From the NCBI GenBank assembly GCA_002307215.1, contig DBTU01000006.1:1-33270 (forward strand): DNA of 33,270 nucleotides. Reading direction: 5' to 3'. Within the stretch, counting starts at the first letter, position 1. Each line of letters starts with the position of its first letter. The notes under the pieces were generated by a model. The model searched no databases. It saw nothing but the letters and a program-made list of their open reading frames with translations, and was not told the origin of the DNA. Of the stretch, positions 1 to 8,517 are shown in pieces. The stretch comes from Lachnoclostridium sp. UBA1308 (GTDB lineage: Bacteria; Bacillota; Clostridia; Lachnospirales; Lachnospiraceae). A program made the position numbers and the translations under genes.

Positions 1-229
1 CTTTTCGAAAATCATTTACCGAAATCATAGGCAAGATTATTGTCTGGGGTGTGAACAGTAACATTGGAAAACGAGAAAAACAGATATACGGAACTTGCTG
101 ATTTTTTGAAAACGAGATGAGCAAAAATTTTACCTTTGCAGGTAGGGCAGATGCAATAAGCAACAGTGGTAATATAATAGCAAATATAATAGATACAAAA
201 ATGATGCTTAATTGATGAAAGGTAAAATT

Positions 230-899
230 ATGATAAAACTTTATTATGTGGAAGATGACTTTGTAATTGCATCAACTGTACAGAAGTATTTAACGAATAG
301 GGGATATCATGTAATTATTTTTGAAAATATTGAGCAGATAAAGCAAGTATTACAAACCAAATTACCATCACTTGTTATAATAGATTGGAATTTGACAGAT
401 GGAAGTGGATATAATTTATGCAAATGGATTAGAGAGACTAAGAAGGATCTGCCAATCATATTTCTCACTGTAAAAGGAGATTCCAAAGATATTATTCAGG
501 GCTTTCAAGGTGGAGCTGATGATTATATCATAAAACCATTTGATTTAGAAATATTATACGCGAGGATTTGTGCAATTTTGAAGCGTACTGGCAATATGGC
601 AGAAAATTATGAAACCTGTGGTGATATTTTCATAGACAAAATAAAACTTAAAGTATATAGATCGAATGAGGAGATGATACTCAGTCAAATGGAGTATCAA
701 TTGTTGAAGCTTCTTACTTGAAAACAAAGGTTGCATATTGACTAGGACAAGATTACTTCAATTGATATGGGATGCAAACGGTAATTATGTAAATGATAAT
801 ACTTTGACCGTTACGATGAAGAGACTGAGGGAGAAGTTGCATAATCCGCCTTATTTAAAGACGGTTCGTAGCTTTGGATATCGTATGGAGGATGTATAA
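230..899 (+). pseudogene. OmpR/VncR-type response regulator, frameshifted
   Basis: DNA-binding response regulator of a two-component system, probably the controller of the downstream ABC exporter. The receiver domain is complete: YYVEDD near the start gives the acidic pocket, IIDWNLTDGSG carries the phospho-acceptor Asp, and FLTVKG and IIKPFD give the conserved Thr and Lys. The winged-helix domain starts as MEYQLLKLLT and then hits TGA at 719-721. In the next frame from 720 the domain continues without interruption (ENKGCILTRTRLLQLIWDAN, ending SFGYRMEDV) to TAA at 897-899. Dropping A716 restores the typical LLKLLLENKG join, so a single-base insertion is the simplest explanation. ATG 230 is chosen over the TTG at 212 because AAAGGT lies upstream and the receiver begins at once. 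Genuine mutation and sequencing error cannot be separated here. The broken kinase next door favours real decay. Confidence 0.85.
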
Positions 900-1125
900 T
901 GGAGAAAAGTAATATTAGGCTGGGATTCATTATTTTACTCATTAGTGCCTTGCTATCCGGTTTGTTGATTATGTTTGTAGGGGCGGGGGTAGAGCTAAGG
1001 AGGGTGGAATCGGTATAGGGCTTGCTTTGTCAAAATCATTGATTGCAATGCAAAATGGATGCGTTGAAGCAAAAAACTTACCGGCAAGCGGTGCATGTTT
1101 TGCGGTTCGTTTCTACTGTCACTAA
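899..1125 (+). pseudogene. Sensor histidine kinase remnant with large internal deletion
   Basis: The start codon at 899 overlaps the response regulator stop, as expected for a two-component operon. The first 27 codons encode a basic start and one hydrophobic transmembrane helix (LGFIILLISALLSGLLIMF). The reading then jumps near 983-994 into the G2 region of a HATPase domain in another frame (GGIGIGLALSKSLIAMQNG), which runs to TAA 1123-1125. The first frame itself stops at 1016-1018. Kinases of this VncS-like type are usually above 400 residues, so roughly 350 residues are missing, including the extracellular sensor, the HisKA phospho-acceptor His and the N box. No function can remain. The surviving ends are clearly recognisable, so the deletion appears fairly recent. 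Confidence 0.8.
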
Positions 1126-1160
1126 GATGTCACTTTTCTTTGATATGATGCTATTAACTT

Positions 1161-1189
1161 ATTAATGATTTGATACTTGAATCATTAAT
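1161..1189. promoter_or_regulatory. Perfect inverted repeat upstream of ABC exporter operon
   Basis: ATTAATGATT (1161-1170) and AATCATTAAT (1180-1189) are perfect 10-bp arms around a 9-nt centre, ending 23 bp before the exporter ATPase start. There is no T-run after it, so it does not look like a terminator. It could be an operator or an mRNA leader hairpin; the sequence alone does not decide. Confidence 0.45.
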
Positions 1190-1212
1190 AAATATCGTGA
1201 GGTGGTATTATC

Positions 1213-1896
1213 ATGGAAATTCTAAAATGTGAAGGACTTACGAAGGTATATGGGACGGGTAATAATCAGGTTATAGCGCTGGACAATGTGAATTTGAGTA
1301 TTAATAAGGGCGAGTTTGTAGCGGTAGTGGGAGCCTCCGGCTCAGGAAAGTCAACTCTCTTGCATTTGTTGGGAGGAGTTGATCAGCCAACAAAGGGGAA
1401 AGTATTTGTTGAAAATACGGATTTATCAACACTAAACCCTACATCAGCAGCAATCTTTCGACGCAGAAAAGTGGGATTGATTTATCAGTTTTACAATCTG
1501 ATTCCTACACTTACGGTGAAACGTAATATTATGATGCCCATGCTTTTGGATAAGAAAAAGCCGGATAAAGAGTATTTTGACCAGGTTGTAGCATCATTAG
1601 GAATTCAAGATAAGATAAACTGTCTTCCAAGCCAGTTATCAGGAGGACAGCAGCAAAGAACGGCCATTGCTCGTTCCTTGCTTTATCGGCCTGCATTACT
1701 TTTAGCAGATGAGCCAACCGGGAATCTGGATCAAAAGAATTCCAGAGAAATTATTGAGATGCTGAAATTGTCCAACAAGAATTTCAAGCAAACGATAATA
1801 ATGATTACCCATGATGAGAAGATTGCATTAGAAGCAGACCGCATCCTCACTTTTGAAGATGGCAGAATTATCTCCGATGAGAATAGAAGGAGGTAA
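1213..1896 (+). CDS. ABC transporter ATP-binding protein (MacB/LolD/BceA-like)
   Basis: Cytoplasmic ATPase that powers the adjacent FtsX-type permease. At 227 residues it has the usual length and every motif: Walker A GASGSGKST (40-48), Q-loop in YQFYNL (Q92), signature LSGGQ (142-146), Walker B ALLLADEP (161-168) followed by the NLD D-loop, and the switch His in ITHD (about 200). The LADEPTGNLD sequence is characteristic of the MacB/LolD/FtsE/BceA branch, whose members drive mechanotransmission or peptide export rather than solute uptake. GAGGTGG precedes ATG 1213 at good spacing. The stop codon overlaps the first possible start of the permease gene, so the two are translationally coupled. 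The substrate is unknown. In related loci (VncRS/Vex, BceRS/BceAB) such pairs handle peptides or peptide antibiotics; applying that here is inference. Confidence 0.95.
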   Translation: MEILKCEGLTKVYGTGNNQVIALDNVNLSINKGEFVAVVGASGSGKSTLLHLLGGVDQPTKGKVFVENTDLSTLNPTSAAIFRRRKVGLIYQFYNLIPTLTVKRNIMMPMLLDKKKPDKEYFDQVVASLGIQDKINCLPSQLSGGQQQRTAIARSLLYRPALLLADEPTGNLDQKNSREIIEMLKLSNKNFKQTIIMITHDEKIALEADRILTFEDGRIISDENRRR

Positions 1897-1901
1897 TGAG
1901 C

Positions 1902-4094
1902 ATGTGGAAAGAGTATTCGATCAGTCATATAAAAAACAACAGGACAACTAGTATTTCTCTAATGGTGGCGGCACTTATTTCAGCCATGTTCTTGTCACTT
2001 ATTACTAGTGCTTTTTATAACATGTGGACAGATAATATAAATCAGATTGTGACAGAAGAAGGAGACTGGCAGGCAAAAATCATCGGAAGCATTTCTGAAA
2101 ACGATATTGAGAGCATTCAAAGTACTGCCAATGTAAAGGATGTAATTACTTTGCAAACAGAAAATGGCCCGGAAACTTTGATCTATTTTTATGAAATGAG
2201 GAGTATCTATGAAGATATGCCTAGGATTGTAAATTTGATTAAAGTAGATACATCAACGATTCAGTATCATGACATGTTATTGTCAGAGTATTTTATATTC
2301 GCTCCGGATAATGAACATCCACCTAGGTTGCTTGCATTTTATGTATTCGTTATGGTTGTTGCATGCATCTCACTAATACTTATTATTAGAAATGCTTTTT
2401 TAGTATCTATGCTGTCCAGACTCCATCAATTAGGGATTTTGCAAAGCATTGGAGCAACACCTAGGCAGATTAGGGTTTGTTTGTTACAGGAAGCATTAGG
2501 ACTCTGTCTTTTACCCATTATTGCTGGCATAGGGGGTGGAGTAGGTTTATGCTTTGGATTCATCCGATTTGCTAATGGAATTGCCGGTGCCTACCGGGGA
2601 GAAAATGTAGTCTTTTATTACCACACTGAATTGTTCTTAGTTGCATTTGTTGTTTCCGTTTTTACAGTATTATGTTCCGCATGGATGCCGGCAAGAAAGT
2701 TAAGTAAGACGAGTCCGTTACAGATAATCAGAGGAGAATACGAACAGAATGCCATAAAAAAAGTGAAAAAACTCCGTCTTATTTCACGTCTCTTTGGAAT
2801 TGAGGGAGAGTTAGCAGGAAAATCCCTATATGTAAGAAGAAAGGCACTTCGTACAGCCACGCTGTCTTTGACGCTTTCCTTCTTCGCCTTCAGTATCTTT
2901 CTGTGTACTGTTACTTTATCAGAAATTAGTACAAGGTATACATATTTTGAAAGATACAAAGCTGCATGGGATATCATGGTAACTGTAAAAGATCAAAACA
3001 TTAATGAAGTCGAAGACACCCTAGATATTGATAAGCTAGATAAGTCGGAGAGTGGTTGTGTTTATCAGAAAGCTCTTACCTATACATGGTTAACAGAAGA
3101 CATGATTAGTGATGAACTTAAGGCACTGGGAAGCATATCAGCGGTAGCCGGCTCTGATGTATCTGTGAACGCCGGTAAGTATCAAGTAAAAGTTCCGATA
3201 GTGATCATGGATGATATGAGTTTTAAGAATTACTGCGAAAGTATGGGGGTAAATATTAGCGCGTCAGAGCAGGGAATGGTTACCATCAATCGTATTTGGG
3301 ACAATATCCATAGTAATTTCCGGTATAAAAAATATGTACCTTTTATGAAAGAACAGCCTAACTCAGAGCTTTCCTTGTTTCAAAATAAGAATGGAAGGCA
3401 GGACATTGCTAATATACCTGTTTTAGCTTATTCAGATGAATTACCTGTATTAAGAGAAGAGTTTGATAATTACGCTTTAGTTCAAGTTATGTCTGCAAGT
3501 ACTTGGCAGAATATGTTGCCAAACATGAGTATAGAAGCTCAGGAAACATATATCAATGTACAGACAACAACTGATGATGCAATCCGGTCTGTTCAAACGG
3601 AAATAGAGCAGTTATTGAGTGGAAAAAACTATGAAGTTGAAAATCGTTTAGAAGAAAAGCAATTTAATGAAGAAGCACAAAAAGGATACACTTTGATTAT
3701 AGGTGGGTTATGTGGTCTCTTAGCTATGATTGGATTGGCTAATGTGTTTTCAAATACATTGGGATATATATACCAAAGAAAAAGAGAATTTGCCGGTTAT
3801 CTTTCCATTGGCCTTTCTCCAAAGGGAATAAAGAAGATATTATGTATGGAAGCTCTTATTATAGGCGGAAAACCTATTGCTCTTACGATTCCTTTGACTA
3901 TTGCTTTCGTTATATTTGCAGCCACCGAAAGCTATATAAATCCTATGGAATTTCTAGAAAGCATGCCAATTGTTCCACTTGTTATCTTTGCATGCATGAT
4001 TTTTGGTTGTGTAGCCTTGGCATATTATATCGGAGGAAGAAAGATTTGTAAGGATAATATTATAGAAACACTAAAAAATGATATGTTATCATAG
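1902..4094 (+). CDS. ABC transporter permease, FtsX/MacB type
   Basis: Large membrane subunit of about 730 residues partnering the preceding ATPase. It contains two FtsX-like halves. The first has TM1 (about 19-42), a fairly short extracellular segment of about 100 residues, then TM2-4 (about 145-168, 198-222, 245-265) with the FtsX signature GILQSIGATPRQIR. The second has a TM near 320-342, a long extracellular domain (about 343-620) and three terminal helices, with a second signature-like stretch (FAGYLSIGLSPKGIKK). ATG 1902 is preferred over the in-frame ATG at 1896 because the Shine-Dalgarno AGAAGGAGG (1885-1893) lies 8 nt upstream of 1902 but only 2 nt from 1896. The gene is intact although the two-component genes upstream are broken, so it is either expressed without its original control or on the way to loss. 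Confidence 0.9.
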   Translation: MWKEYSISHIKNNRTTSISLMVAALISAMFLSLITSAFYNMWTDNINQIVTEEGDWQAKIIGSISENDIESIQSTANVKDVITLQTENGPETLIYFYEMRSIYEDMPRIVNLIKVDTSTIQYHDMLLSEYFIFAPDNEHPPRLLAFYVFVMVVACISLILIIRNAFLVSMLSRLHQLGILQSIGATPRQIRVCLLQEALGLCLLPIIAGIGGGVGLCFGFIRFANGIAGAYRGENVVFYYHTELFLVAFVVSVFTVLCSAWMPARKLSKTSPLQIIRGEYEQNAIKKVKKLRLISRLFGIEGELAGKSLYVRRKALRTATLSLTLSFFAFSIFLCTVTLSEISTRYTYFERYKAAWDIMVTVKDQNINEVEDTLDIDKLDKSESGCVYQKALTYTWLTEDMISDELKALGSISAVAGSDVSVNAGKYQVKVPIVIMDDMSFKNYCESMGVNISASEQGMVTINRIWDNIHSNFRYKKYVPFMKEQPNSELSLFQNKNGRQDIANIPVLAYSDELPVLREEFDNYALVQVMSASTWQNMLPNMSIEAQETYINVQTTTDDAIRSVQTEIEQLLSGKNYEVENRLEEKQFNEEAQKGYTLIIGGLCGLLAMIGLANVFSNTLGYIYQRKREFAGYLSIGLSPKGIKKILCMEALIIGGKPIALTIPLTIAFVIFAATESYINPMEFLESMPIVPLVIFACMIFGCVALAYYIGGRKICKDNIIETLKNDMLS

Positions 4095-4135
4095 AATATG
4101 TTCAGGCGAGTATCCGCTTCGTACGCCATTCGTGT

Positions 4136-5881
4136 TTATCCACCAATCCTTAAAATATTAAAGGCATTATAGATATCGATTATTCCATAGCCCCAATCTC
4201 TATTTGGAAATTGATAATTTGCGCTTCGCACGGCTCCTCTGATTAAGAATTTCTTTATTGCCATGGTAGAAATATCTCTAAAATTTTCGTTAATGATTCC
4301 CCATTCCAACATTAATGCTGTTACACCGGCAGTATGTGCAGCGGAAACACTGGTACCGGATACATTACTAAATCCATGTTGTAGGGTTGGAGCAGGAATA
4401 TTAACGCCGGGTGCCACTAATTCAGGCTTGACATTATTATTAGCGCTGTATCCTTTTCCTGAATTAATATATAACCCATTATTCGAAGTGTCATATGCGG
4501 TAATCGTGATGGGAACAATAGAATTTCCGGGTGATGTTATGGTTGTATACTGATTTGCTCCTGTAAAGTACGTATCGTCTGATATAAAGCCATCGGATGG
4601 TAGCCAAATATGAAAGTGGACCTTTAAATCACTAATTGCATAAACATTAACATACCATATTCCAGGGGATGGATTTTTAAATCGTAGTAATATTAATTGA
4701 ACGCCAGTACCTGATTCTAAGTACTGGGAATCGATTGAAATCGTAGTTGTATCAAAAATAAAGGATACATCTTTGTGAACCGATATATGGCCAATGATCT
4801 TCGGTAAATATTCTCCGGAAGGGGTTATGAGGTCTATGGAATAAGAACCTGGAGTAGCCCCCCAGATTTCCATTGAAAAACCATTTTTATATTCAGCTTC
4901 ACCAACAATGAAATCTAACGCTTTTTTCCCCATTTGAGTAGTTGTCTCACCATAATAATGTCTTTTTGCATTTCCTTCATTCCCGCCGGCAACAGTTATA
5001 CATACACCTGGAAAATCGCCGGCAACAGACAATAGCGTGGCTAGGGCACCTCTGCCAAAATGGTTTCCCTGTGAGGAGCCAAGCCCAATACAAATAGCAA
5101 TCGGCCGATTCAACTGTCGGGATACTCTGGTTAAATACTGTATCCCCCACATGATATCATTTTCCTGGTAACATATACTGTCGGAAGGAATATAAAAGAA
5201 TTCTTTCAAGGCTGTTTTTGCTGGTTTTAGTTTCACAACAACTAATTCGGAATCCGGTGCAACACCACTAAAACTACTGCTTTTTACCTCGGAACCGGCA
5301 GCAATCCCTGCTAACATTGTTCCGTGTCCAATTTCATCTCTGCTGGGAACTATATCAAACGGTTTTTGATTCAATAATGCCTGATTGATTTGTTCCCCTT
5401 TATACTCGGTACCAAAATAAGTAGGTTCACCATATACAATGCCTTCACCATAGATAGCGCCACCCGGATATTGATTTTCACTGTCTATGGTCTGATCCCA
5501 AATTGAAATTATCCTACTGGTACCATTGCCATTTAAAAAGATGGGATTGGTATAATCAATTCCGGTATCAACAAACCCTAGCAAAACACCCTTCCCGCGC
5601 AAGCTTAAGCTGGGAATGTCACGAATTTTATTAACGCCGGAAGCATCTAAGCTTTCTTCGCTATTCAAACCATAACACTTGGGTATAGCCGAATAACCAA
5701 ATGTATTGAGGCTGCTATTGTCTATTAGTTTAGTGGGAATGTATACAACTGAAAATCTGTTATTCATAATCTGTACGGAATTGTTTTGAAAGGTTTTTAA
5801 GAGTGGTTCATTTCTGTCGTATTCAATGATTAAGTCAAAATAATCATTGCTTGTAATCATATATCGATTTTCCTGAATCAT
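4136..5881 (-). CDS. S8 family subtilisin-like serine protease (CspABC type), copy 2
   Basis: Subtilase of 581 residues with an intact catalytic triad: Asp105 in GFVDTGID, His186 in GHGTMLAG and Ser511 in SGTSVSAAHTAG. The oxyanion Asn lies in VAGGNEGNAKRH. Residues 1 to about 95 form a short prodomain-like segment. Between His and Ser there is an insert (about 320-460) resembling the jelly-roll domain known from clostridial Csp proteases. No signal peptide is seen, which also fits the Csp family. In Clostridium, Csp proteases act in the spore to activate the cortex hydrolase SleC; Lachnospiraceae carry many paralogues whose roles are mostly unknown. A GGAGAAG ribosome binding site sits 8 nt upstream of the ATG. 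It follows its paralogue by about 40 bp on the same strand, so they are probably co-transcribed. Confidence 0.9.
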   Translation of the reverse strand: MIQENRYMITSNDYFDLIIEYDRNEPLLKTFQNNSVQIMNNRFSVVYIPTKLIDNSSLNTFGYSAIPKCYGLNSEESLDASGVNKIRDIPSLSLRGKGVLLGFVDTGIDYTNPIFLNGNGTSRIISIWDQTIDSENQYPGGAIYGEGIVYGEPTYFGTEYKGEQINQALLNQKPFDIVPSRDEIGHGTMLAGIAAGSEVKSSSFSGVAPDSELVVVKLKPAKTALKEFFYIPSDSICYQENDIMWGIQYLTRVSRQLNRPIAICIGLGSSQGNHFGRGALATLLSVAGDFPGVCITVAGGNEGNAKRHYYGETTTQMGKKALDFIVGEAEYKNGFSMEIWGATPGSYSIDLITPSGEYLPKIIGHISVHKDVSFIFDTTTISIDSQYLESGTGVQLILLRFKNPSPGIWYVNVYAISDLKVHFHIWLPSDGFISDDTYFTGANQYTTITSPGNSIVPITITAYDTSNNGLYINSGKGYSANNNVKPELVAPGVNIPAPTLQHGFSNVSGTSVSAAHTAGVTALMLEWGIINENFRDISTMAIKKFLIRGAVRSANYQFPNRDWGYGIIDIYNAFNILRIGG

Positions 5882-5920
5882 ATTTAAGCTTCTCCATTAA
5901 TATTGTTATGTATTGCCTTA

Positions 5921-7630
5921 TTATATTGGTTGAATGCTTCTTCTAAAGTTATCAAAAACTTTATAAAGATCTAATATGCCATAGCCCCAATTCCTATTTG
6001 GATATTCCAAATCTACATTTCGCTGTCCACCTGTTATCATCAAATTTTTTATAGTTATTGTAGACATATTTGCCAGGTTGCCGTTCACAATGCCCCATTC
6101 TAATAATAAAGCTGCCACGCCCGCTGTGTGCGCGGTAGCCGGACTGGTTCCGGAAATTGTCGTAAAGCCTTTATCGATCGTAGGACATATAATATCAACG
6201 CCGGGCGCAGTAATGTCAGGTTTTATAGCTCCAATCCGTGTATAACCTCTGCTTGCATTGATATAAAGGCTGTCATCATTTGGATTATAGGATGTCACAG
6301 TAATTGGTATCTGAGAGTTACCCAGAGATAGAATTGTGGTATATGGATCAGATGAAACAAAATAGGTATTATCTGATATAAAACCTGACATGGGTAGCCA
6401 GATATGAAAGTCTGACTGAATATTCTCTCTGCTGTATACCTTAAATTTCCATATACCGGGTGAGGGATTACGAAATCTAACTAAGATTAACTGATCTCCA
6501 CTCTGCAGCTCTACCATCTGATAATCAACCCAAATCGTGGTCTGCTCAAAGATAAATGTCAGATATCTGTTTTCATTTAATCTGGCAGGGATTCTTGCTA
6601 CATATTCACCGGTCGGGGATAAGATGTCAATGGAAAAGATACTCGGTGAAGAACCCCAAAGTTCCATGGAAAAGCCTTTTTCATTTTCTCCGACATTGAG
6701 TGTTACAAGTTGAAATTTAATCTTTGGGTCTATTATCCCGTAGAAGTGTCTGCGGGCATTTCCTTCATTTCCTGCAGCTACGACGAGTGAAACACCAGTG
6801 TTATCTGCCTGAAATGATAAATAATTACTAAGAAAATCTCGGCCGTCGTGAGCTCCCTGAGAACTACCTAAGGCTATACACATAGAAATTGGTCGATTTA
6901 CTTTTACGGCCACACTCAAAAGATAATTAATAGCAAGTAAGATATCATTTTCCTGATAACAGATTGAGCCTTCGGGAATCTGAAAAAAATCTCTAAGATA
7001 GGGTTTCGCCTGTTTCAGTTTTACGATAACTAGCTCAGTATCAGGAGCAACCCCATAAAAGTTATTTGCCGGATCTTCATTGCCGGCTGAGATTCCTGCT
7101 AACATAGTACCGTGACCAGTTTCGTCCGTAGAAGGTAGAATTGATAATGGATTTTCGCTTTTTAAAGCATTGTTAATTTGCTCGCGGTCGTACTCTGTTC
7201 CATAAAATATATTTTGAGGATAATGGTTGCTATAGATTGTCTGATCCCAAATGGATACAATTCGTGTAGTGTTATCTGCATTCCTAAAGATAGGATTGGT
7301 ATAGTCAATTCCTGAATCAATAAAACCTACTAATACGCCTTTACCTCTTAAATTGAAAGAAGGTATTCCGCGGATTTTAGATATTCCACTTTTTTCTAAG
7401 CTTATTTCGCTTATGGGTCCGTATAAGGATGGCATAGCAGAATATCCTCTATTCACAATAATATCGTCACTTATTTGTTCAATTGGAACATGAACTATGG
7501 CATTAAAAAAATCTATGATTTGTACAGTGGAATCAGTATAATTCTTAAACAAAGCTTGATTACCATTATAATTTAATAATAAATCCGCAAAATTATTGCT
7601 TATAATTCTTTCTCTTTCCTCAAGTGTCAC
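5921..7630 (-). CDS. S8 family subtilisin-like serine protease (CspABC type), copy 1
   Basis: Paralogue of the downstream subtilase, 569 residues from the chosen start. The triad is complete: Asp105 in GFIDSGID, His173 in GHGTMLAG and Ser496 in SGTSPATAHTAG, with AAGNEGNARRH holding the oxyanion Asn. It shares the prodomain-like start, the insert between His and Ser, and the C-terminal NRNWGYGILDLY motif with its neighbour, so a tandem duplication is likely. The start is uncertain. The frame opens at GTG 7639, but AAGAAGG abuts that codon directly. GTG at 7630 (or TTG at 7633) has proper spacing, so 7630 is used. No signal peptide is present. No convincing sigma-A promoter was found upstream. 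Control by a sporulation sigma factor would fit the family but cannot be shown. Confidence 0.88.
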   Translation of the reverse strand: MTLEERERIISNNFADLLLNYNGNQALFKNYTDSTVQIIDFFNAIVHVPIEQISDDIIVNRGYSAMPSLYGPISEISLEKSGISKIRGIPSFNLRGKGVLVGFIDSGIDYTNPIFRNADNTTRIVSIWDQTIYSNHYPQNIFYGTEYDREQINNALKSENPLSILPSTDETGHGTMLAGISAGNEDPANNFYGVAPDTELVIVKLKQAKPYLRDFFQIPEGSICYQENDILLAINYLLSVAVKVNRPISMCIALGSSQGAHDGRDFLSNYLSFQADNTGVSLVVAAGNEGNARRHFYGIIDPKIKFQLVTLNVGENEKGFSMELWGSSPSIFSIDILSPTGEYVARIPARLNENRYLTFIFEQTTIWVDYQMVELQSGDQLILVRFRNPSPGIWKFKVYSRENIQSDFHIWLPMSGFISDNTYFVSSDPYTTILSLGNSQIPITVTSYNPNDDSLYINASRGYTRIGAIKPDITAPGVDIICPTIDKGFTTISGTSPATAHTAGVAALLLEWGIVNGNLANMSTITIKNLMITGGQRNVDLEYPNRNWGYGILDLYKVFDNFRRSIQPI

Positions 7631-7639
7631 CAAGATCAC

Positions 7640-7957
7640 CCTTCTTAAATTTCATAGTATCGAATAACTTCGGAGCGAATTATAAAGAAACTTTGAGCAA
7701 CCATGTATTAATGCAAAATACTTGTTATATATCAATATATGTGAATGGTTCTTCACAAATAACCCCATTGGGGTCGGCCTTTAAGATAACTGACGGCGCA
7801 TGAATAAATTTGAAGTGAAAAATAGTTATTGACTTCGAGTTGACTCAAAGTATTATGATGATATTAAAACGATATCCCAAATTATATGGGAAGGATTAGG
7901 TTCTATAAATCGGTTGATACAATAAATTAAATTTTATAGAACGAAAGGCGATAAAAA
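7640..7957. other. Divergent intergenic region between protease and GlcG-family operons
   Basis: This 318-bp gap carries the leader of the leftward protease pair on one side and a MerR-type promoter (7829-7859) on the other. Between them is a small GC-rich hairpin, ACCCC (7762-7766) and GGGGT (7770-7774) around ATT. No tRNA, riboswitch or complete ORF was recognised. Confidence 0.5.
7829..7859 (+). promoter_or_regulatory. MerR-family-type promoter with 19-bp spacer and inverted repeat
   Basis: The -35 TTGACT (7829-7834) and -10 TATGAT (7854-7859) are separated by 19 bp, the overlong spacing typical of promoters untwisted by MerR-family activators. An inverted repeat, ACTTCGAGT (7832-7840) and ACTCAAAGT (7843-7851), fills the spacer with a 2-bp centre and one mismatch, exactly where MerR proteins bind. 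An alternative -10 (TATTAT, 16-bp spacer) overlaps. The downstream gene starts at 7958. No MerR gene lies in the window, so the regulator must be encoded elsewhere. Confidence 0.7.
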
Positions 7958-8437
7958 ATGGAAAATGTGAATAACTATGGAAAACTTTGCAATGAAATAC
8001 TGGAACAAGAAAAACTGCTTCAATTTGACAAATTTACCAATGACGTTGCTTTTGAAATCGGTTTGATGTTGAAGAAAAAAGCAGAGAATGATGGCAGACA
8101 AATTGTAGTCGATATTCAAAGACATGGACAGACATTGTTTCATTTTGCACATGAAAATACCTGCATGGATAATGAGGTTTTCATTGCAGCTAAAAACAGA
8201 ATTGTCAACCGTTTCTTTCATAGCTCCCTATACTTCGCATACCGTGTCAAAGAATCTAATAAGACACCCGAAGAAGCCTTCCGTGCTGACTCCATGGAAT
8301 TCATTCCTTGTGGAGGCGGATTTCCCGTTATTGTAAAAAATGTGGGCGTTATTGGAACGATTACCGTTTCAAATATGGCGGAAGAAGACGATCATAGGTA
8401 TATTGTGGAGGTACTTAAGGAATATCTTAAGTTGTAG
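7958..8437 (+). CDS. GlcG/HbpS-family (haem-degrading domain, UPF0303-like) protein
   Basis: Small 159-residue cytoplasmic protein resembling the UPF0303/YBR137W branch of the GlcG/HbpS fold. Recognisable features are the long N-terminal helix, the VDIQRHGQTLFHFA strand pair, the RIVNRFFHSS helix and the glycine-rich PCGGGFPVIVKNVGVIGTI segment that ends such proteins. Members have been linked to haem binding, redox sensing and glycolate or aldehyde-related operons, but the biochemical role of this branch is not settled. It is the first gene after the MerR-type promoter. AAAGGCG gives a ribosome binding site at normal distance. It may form an operon with the SDR gene 80 bp downstream. Family assignment is fairly secure; function is unknown. 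Confidence 0.8.
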   Translation: MENVNNYGKLCNEILEQEKLLQFDKFTNDVAFEIGLMLKKKAENDGRQIVVDIQRHGQTLFHFAHENTCMDNEVFIAAKNRIVNRFFHSSLYFAYRVKESNKTPEEAFRADSMEFIPCGGGFPVIVKNVGVIGTITVSNMAEEDDHRYIVEVLKEYLKL

Positions 8438-8517
8438 TATTTTCATTACCGGATAACGGTCGTATGGTTTAGTGCGTTGCTAATAAAAATTGGAATATAA
8501 GGAAGGAATTGATTAAT

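Noticed and set aside
3..110. Open frame at the left edge ending GKREKQIYGTC, faintly like the C-terminus of a large serine recombinase.
   Set aside because: Only 35 codons, no diagnostic motif, and the upstream part lies outside the window.
7762..7774. ACCCC-ATT-GGGGT hairpin considered as a terminator.
   Set aside because: The stem is 5 bp without a T-tract and lies upstream of both divergent operons, where no transcript needs ending.
7733..7852. Minus-strand open stretch of about 40 codons containing ILKADPNGVICEEPF, which looks protein-like.
   Set aside because: It has no start or ribosome binding site, overlaps the MerR-type promoter and matches no family I recognise; at most a gene remnant.
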